A stretch of 37,249 nucleotides of DNA. Source: Flavobacteriaceae bacterium. Lineage in GTDB: Bacteria; Bacteroidota; Bacteroidia; Flavobacteriales; Flavobacteriaceae. The notes below the pieces were generated by a model. That model did no database searches, was not told the origin of the DNA, and worked only from the letters and a program-made list of their open reading frames with translations. The stretch is from positions 1 to 37,249 of the forward strand of contig CANGCT010000017.1 of NCBI GenBank assembly GCA_947452415.1. The letters are read 5' to 3'. How positions within the stretch are numbered: the first letter of the stretch is position 1; each line of letters opens with the position of its first letter. Positions 33,749-37,249 of the stretch are shown piece by piece. Both the position numbers and the translations under genes were made by a program.

Positions 33749-35329
33749 ATGAAATCAATCCCCTTAGAATTTCAAATAAACAAACCATTACTTCAAGATA
33801 CTTATTTGGTAAATGGAGAATTAAAAAAATGGTCTGGCGAATTTACATCAGTTTTTTCAACCATATCTTCCACTGCAGATTATGCACCAACACTTTTAGG
33901 AAGTATTCCTGCAATGGGTGTAGCCGAAGCCATTGAGGTTACCAATGCAGCCTTTGATGCTTATGATAACGGACAAGGTTTATGGCCAACAATGAAAGTG
34001 ATTGACCGTATTAAATGCATGCAAAATTTTGTCACACAAATGAAAACTACTCGAAGCGAAGTAGTTAAATTCTTGATGTGGGAAATTGGAAAATCATTAT
34101 CCGATTCTGAAAAAGAATTTGATAGAACGGTGGATTACATTTATGATACCATTGAAGATTATAAAGAGTTAGATCGATCCAATTCTAGATTTACCAAAAG
34201 TCAAGGAGTAAATGCCATGGTTCGACGTGGGCCACTTGGTGTAGTCTTGTGTCTAGGACCTTATAATTATCCATTAAACGAAACTTTTTCCTTACTGATT
34301 CCTGCAATTATTATGGGAAATACTGTTATTTTTAAACCTGCAAAACACGGCGTTTTACTAATTTCTCCATTGCTTGAAGCATTTAGAAGTAGTTTTCCAA
34401 AAGGAGTTATTAACATCGTTTATGGTAGAGGTAGAGATGTGGCTTCTCCAATAATGAAATCCGGAAAAGTTGCGGTATTGGCATTAATTGGAAACAGTAA
34501 ATCGGCAATTGCTTTACAAGACCAACATCCAAATAAAAACAGATTGCGTTTAATTTTAGGTTTAGAAGCAAAAAACCCTGCAATTATTTTACCCGATGCC
34601 GATTTGGATTTGGCTATTCAAGAATGTGTTGCAGGTTCTTTATCTTTTAATGGACAACGCTGTACGGCTTTGAAAATTTTATATGTTCATGAATCCATTG
34701 CGGACGAATTTAACAAACGATTTTCCGAAAAAGTAGATGCTTTGCCTTTTGGAAACCCATGGGAAAAAGGAGTATTATTGACTCCATTGCCAGAAAAGGA
34801 AAAACCAGCTTATATTCAGGAATTAATTGATGATGCTAAAGATAAAGGAGCAAAAATTATAAATAAAAAAGGAGGAGAACATTCAGAGAATTATATTTTT
34901 CCTGCTGTTTTGTTTCCAATTAATAAAGAAATGCGTGTGTATCATGAAGAACAATTTGGCCCGGTAGTTCCAATATTGACCTTTAAAGATATTCAAGAAC
35001 CATTAAATGATATGGCCGAATCTAATTATGGTCAGCAAGCAAGTTTGTTTGGCAAGGACATTAAAACCCTTGCGCCACTTATTGATACTTTAGTGAATTT
35101 AGTTTGTCGTGTAAATTTAAATAGTTCTTGCCAGCGAGGTCCCGATGTGTATCCGTTTACAGGAAGAAAGGATTCGGCTGTAGGTACCTTAAGTATTCAT
35201 GATGCGCTACGATCCTTTTCTATTAGAACATTTGTCGCTTCTAAAGATAATGCTTACAATAATGAAATTTTACAAGAATTATTAAATAGCAAAGAATCTA
35301 ATTTTATCACTACCGATTATATTCTATAA
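33749..35329 (+). CDS. gapN: NADP-dependent glyceraldehyde-3-phosphate dehydrogenase (GapN-type aldehyde dehydrogenase)
   Basis: 526 residues from ATG 33749; upstream in-frame starts (ATG 33722, TTG 33707) would only add a Tyr/Phe/Lys-rich tail. Aldehyde dehydrogenase fold: [13 protein letters not shown] with the oxyanion Asn, catalytic Glu273 in LGLEAKNPA and nucleophile Cys305 in [10 protein letters not shown]. The C-terminal block [19 protein letters not shown] is typical of GapN, which oxidises glyceraldehyde 3-phosphate irreversibly to 3-phosphoglycerate and makes NADPH. Substrate assignment rests on family resemblance; a related aldehyde dehydrogenase activity cannot be ruled out. It is convergent with the MsrBA gene through a symmetric terminator. 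Confidence 0.88.
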   Translation: MKSIPLEFQINKPLLQDTYLVNGELKKWSGEFTSVFSTISSTADYAPTLLGSIPAMGVAEAIEVTNAAFDAYDNGQGLWPTMKVIDRIKCMQNFVTQMKTTRSEVVKFLMWEIGKSLSDSEKEFDRTVDYIYDTIEDYKELDRSNSRFTKSQGVNAMVRRGPLGVVLCLGPYNYPLNETFSLLIPAIIMGNTVIFKPAKHGVLLISPLLEAFRSSFPKGVINIVYGRGRDVASPIMKSGKVAVLALIGNSKSAIALQDQHPNKNRLRLILGLEAKNPAIILPDADLDLAIQECVAGSLSFNGQRCTALKILYVHESIADEFNKRFSEKVDALPFGNPWEKGVLLTPLPEKEKPAYIQELIDDAKDKGAKIINKKGGEHSENYIFPAVLFPINKEMRVYHEEQFGPVVPILTFKDIQEPLNDMAESNYGQQASLFGKDIKTLAPLIDTLVNLVCRVNLNSSCQRGPDVYPFTGRKDSAVGTLSIHDALRSFSIRTFVASKDNAYNNEILQELLNSKESNFITTDYIL

Positions 35330-35357
35330 AAAAAGTCTCCGTTATAGGAGACTTTTT
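35330..35357. terminator. Bidirectional terminator between gapN and msrBA
   Basis: AAAAAGTCTCC (35330-35340) pairs perfectly with GGAGACTTTTT (35347-35357) around the loop GTTATA. It has an A-run on one side and a T-run on the other, starting one base after the gapN stop. Confidence 0.92.
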
Positions 35358-35364
35358 AGTTTTA

Positions 35365-36468
35365 TTATTTTTTCAATCGGTCTTTAAAGACCTTTTCGAA
35401 TTTTTCTATTTTTGGTTGAATTACCATTTTACAATATGGTTGTTCTTTATTGTCATTGTAATAATTTTGGTGGTAATCATCTGCAGGATAAAACTTTTTA
35501 AATGCTTCCACCACAGTTACAATTTTACTCGTATAAACATTTTTTGCATTCAATTCCTGAATAATGCTTTCTGCTGCTTTTTTCTGTTCTTCATACGAAT
35601 AGAAAATAACAGATCGGTACTGGGTTCCAACATCGGCACCTTGTCGGTTTAAAGTGGTTGGGTCGTGCACGGTGAAAAAGACTTGGAAAATTTCATTCAA
35701 GTTAGTAATCGTTTTATCGTAAGTAATTTGAACCACTTCCGCATGGCCAGTGCTTCCGGTACAAACTTCTTCATAACTAGGATTGGCAACCGTTCCTCCA
35801 GAAAATCCAGATACTACTGATTTTACTCCTTTTAAATTTTCATAAACTGCTTCCACACACCAGTAGCAACCTCCGCCAAGGGTTATTGTTTCAATGTTTC
35901 CATTGGATTTATCTAGTTTTACTGCATCAGGAACAAAATCCAAAGAGATGGCATTCATGCAATATCGTTTTTTAGTTGGTGCTGGACCATCGTCAAATAA
36001 ATGTCCTAAATGGCTATTGCATCTACCACAGTTAGCTTCGGTACGTTGCATTCCATAAGAATTATCCGATTTAAAAGTGATGCTTTCTTTGTTGTCTTGC
36101 TCAAAAAAACTTGGCCAACCACAACTACTGGTAAATTTTTGATTGGACTTAAATAATTTATAACCGCAAGCGGCACAATAATAAGTTCCTTTAGTTTCTG
36201 AATTCCACATAGTTCCCGTAAAGGCTCTTTCAGTATCGGCTTCTCGCGCTACGGCATACAAATCGGGAGAAAGCACTTTCTTCCAATCGGCATCGGTCAC
36301 GTTTAATTTTGTAGTATCCGTATTGGAATAATAAGGATTCTCAGGTTTGTTAATCACATTTTCCATAGTAGAAGATTTTGGCGTTAATTCACTTTTTTTA
36401 TTCGATTGTCCGCAAGCGTTCAATACAAACAACGGAAGTAGTATCCAATAGTTAAAGATTTTTTTCAT
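35365..36468 (-). CDS. Lipoprotein bifunctional methionine sulfoxide reductase MsrB-MsrA
   Basis: 367 residues. A signal peptide ends in the lipobox LNAC with Cys19, so this is a membrane-anchored periplasmic or outer-membrane lipoprotein. About 55-180 is MsrB: zinc ligands Cys98, Cys101, Cys147 and Cys150, catalytic Cys170 in RYCMNAISLDF, and Cys116 in SSCGWPSF. About 192-360 is MsrA: catalytic Cys201 in GGGCYWCVEAVYE, then GHAEVVQITYD and TQYRSVIFY. The two domains reduce R- and S-methionine sulfoxide, repairing oxidised envelope proteins. The order MsrB then MsrA is the reverse of the PilB arrangement. An exact -7 box (TAGATTTG) lies at 36492-36499 on the same strand. Confidence 0.95.
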   Translation of the reverse strand: MKKIFNYWILLPLFVLNACGQSNKKSELTPKSSTMENVINKPENPYYSNTDTTKLNVTDADWKKVLSPDLYAVAREADTERAFTGTMWNSETKGTYYCAACGYKLFKSNQKFTSSCGWPSFFEQDNKESITFKSDNSYGMQRTEANCGRCNSHLGHLFDDGPAPTKKRYCMNAISLDFVPDAVKLDKSNGNIETITLGGGCYWCVEAVYENLKGVKSVVSGFSGGTVANPSYEEVCTGSTGHAEVVQITYDKTITNLNEIFQVFFTVHDPTTLNRQGADVGTQYRSVIFYSYEEQKKAAESIIQELNAKNVYTSKIVTVVEAFKKFYPADDYHQNYYNDNKEQPYCKMVIQPKIEKFEKVFKDRLKK

Positions 36469-36491
36469 CGCACCTTATTTGAATTGATTTA

Positions 36492-36499
36492 CAAATCTA
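36492..36499 (-). promoter_or_regulatory. Predicted -7 box of the msrBA gene
   Basis: Plus-strand CAAATCTA reads TAGATTTG on the minus strand, an exact TAnnTTTG, 23 nt upstream of the ATG at 36468. A TTTG copy (minus strand, 36516-36519) lies 16 bp further upstream, a little close for a -33 element. Confidence 0.5.
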
Positions 36500-36582
36500 C
36501 AACAGGAATGCGATACAAAACACCATTTTGTTTTCTAAAAACCCATCTTTAAGGAAAGTTTAACGCTTGTTGATTTATTTAA

Positions 36583-36614
36583 ATTGAGGTACCAATTCTT
36601 TTTTTGTATTTTTG
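36583..36614 (+). promoter_or_regulatory. Predicted promoter of idi
   Basis: The exact -7 box TATTTTTG lies at 36607-36614. ATTG at 36583-36586, 20 bp upstream, serves as -33. The -7 box is 17 nt before the ATG at 36632, which rules out a longer in-frame start at TTG 36584, since that TTG is part of the -33 element. Confidence 0.65.
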
Positions 36615-36631
36615 ACAAGTATAAAAATTCT

Positions 36632-37159
36632 ATGAAAGAAGAACAAGTAATATTAGTTAACGAAAAAGACGAGCCTATTGGGCTGATGAACAAACTCGAA
36701 GCACATGAAAAAGCCATTTTACATCGCGCTTTTTCGGTTTTTGTATTGAACAGCAAAAACGAAATCATGTTGCAACAACGCGCCCATCAAAAATACCATT
36801 CTCCATTGTTGTGGACCAACACCTGTTGCAGTCACCAACGCGCTGGAGAAACCAATATTGGCGCCGGTTCGAGACGACTATTTGAAGAAATGGGATTTGT
36901 AACCGAACTAAAAGAATTGTTCCATTTTATCTACAAAGCCCCTTTTGATAATGGTTTGACCGAGCACGAACTAGACCACGTAATGATTGGGTATTACAAC
37001 GACGAGCCAAAAATAAACACCGAAGAGGTAGAAAGTTGGAAATGGATGTGCATTGAAGACGTTAGAACCGACATGAAACAAAATCCAGAACTCTATACCG
37101 TTTGGTTTAAAATAATTTTCGACGAATTTTATCACTACCTCGAAGATCACAAATTATAG
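36632..37159 (+). CDS. idi: Isopentenyl-diphosphate delta-isomerase, type 1
   Basis: 175 residues from ATG 36632. Nudix-fold IDI-1: catalytic Cys66 in WTNTCCSHQR, catalytic Glu pair Glu111/Glu113 in LTEHELDHV, metal-site His32 in LHRAFSVFVLN and a Nudix-like RRLFEEMGF. The enzyme interconverts IPP and DMAPP with Mg2+ (and a second metal), balancing precursors for quinones, carotenoids and undecaprenol. The promoter boxes just upstream fix the start. The gene is divergent from msrBA and is followed directly by the ATTAAGT heptad repeat instead of a hairpin terminator. Confidence 0.95.
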   Translation: MKEEQVILVNEKDEPIGLMNKLEAHEKAILHRAFSVFVLNSKNEIMLQQRAHQKYHSPLLWTNTCCSHQRAGETNIGAGSRRLFEEMGFVTELKELFHFIYKAPFDNGLTEHELDHVMIGYYNDEPKINTEEVESWKWMCIEDVRTDMKQNPELYTVWFKIIFDEFYHYLEDHKL

Positions 37160-37161
37160 AA

Positions 37162-37220
37162 ATTAAGTATTAAGTATTAAGTATTAAGTATTAAGTATTA
37201 AGTATTAAGTATTAAGTATT
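37162..37220. repeat. Perfect heptad tandem repeat (ATTAAGT)8
   Basis: Eight perfect copies of ATTAAGT (37162-37217) and a partial ninth copy (ATT) begin 2 nt after the idi stop. The window then ends in the C/A-rich words ACCCAACACCC and AAAACCC. Identical units suggest recent slippage growth. Confidence 0.95.
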
Positions 37221-37249
37221 TTTATTTTAAACCCAACACCCAAAACCCA

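Noticed and set aside
36584..36631. Longer idi start at TTG 36584
   Set aside because: That TTG forms the -33 element and the exact -7 box follows it, so the added codons are upstream of transcription. ATG 36632 gives the normal IDI N-terminus.
37162..37249. CRISPR array at the right end
   Set aside because: Units are 7-bp contiguous heptads without spacers; no cas gene is nearby.

Overview
The window comes from the chromosome of an AT-rich member of the Bacteroidota, most probably Flavobacterium or a close relative. The evidence is: TAnnTTTG-type -7 promoter boxes (the Bacteroidota consensus) in front of many genes; a type IX-secretion style giant surface protein; a topoisomerase IV of the Flavobacteriia type; a Rho factor with a long Asn/Lys-rich insert; and gene neighbours (rho/DUF4293, kdsD-tatC next to lptB and divergent from recQ) familiar from Flavobacteriaceae. 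No rRNA, tRNA, CRISPR array, insertion sequence or prophage gene was seen.

Layout. (1) 1-8273, minus strand: one giant, 3'-truncated secreted protein with at least 2757 residues in the window. It has a signal peptide, fibronectin-III modules alternating with beta-sandwich modules, a long beta-rich segment and a PL6 (chondroitinase-B/alginate-lyase-like) parallel beta-helix whose catalytic Lys and Arg are visible. (2) 8791-9885: ychF, closed by a clear terminator and followed by a hairpin-bearing intergenic repeat. (3) 10330-16697: a topoisomerase IV locus (parE, parC) that carries two toxin-antitoxin modules. A HEPN/MNT pair lies between parE and parC, and an Xre(DUF2384)/RES pair follows parC with its own promoter and operator-like palindrome. 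(4) 16750-18423 fhs, convergent with rho (18568-20280); rho is divergent from a DUF4293 membrane protein. (5) 21031-24855: a YfcE-like phosphoesterase, then truA, an ABC exporter and a PAP2 phosphatase. (6) lpd, then the minus-strand group kdsD-tatC / lptB / DUF5808. (7) recQ, a small conserved protein, a COG2509 flavoprotein, gapN, an MsrB-MsrA lipoprotein and idi.

Most of the window is conserved housekeeping: translation and tRNA modification, topology, transcription termination, one-carbon metabolism, LPS transport (lptB, kdsD), protein export (tatC), redox repair (MsrBA) and isoprenoid synthesis (idi). The accessory parts are the giant PL6 protein, the two toxin-antitoxin pairs around parC, and the intergenic repeats.

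The most interesting signals are: (a) the topoisomerase IV operon interrupted by a HEPN/MNT pair whose HEPN catalytic His position reads Tyr; (b) an 18-bp perfect palindrome filling the space between -33 and -7 of the Xre/RES promoter, with a third half-site at the start codon; (c) the PL6 domain on a scaffold of more than 2700 residues with near-identical internal DNA repeats; (d) short 'word' repeats filling many intergenic gaps and in one case running into the 3' end of truA; (e) a RecQ without the zinc-site cysteines. All readings are by eye; no database search or folding program was run.
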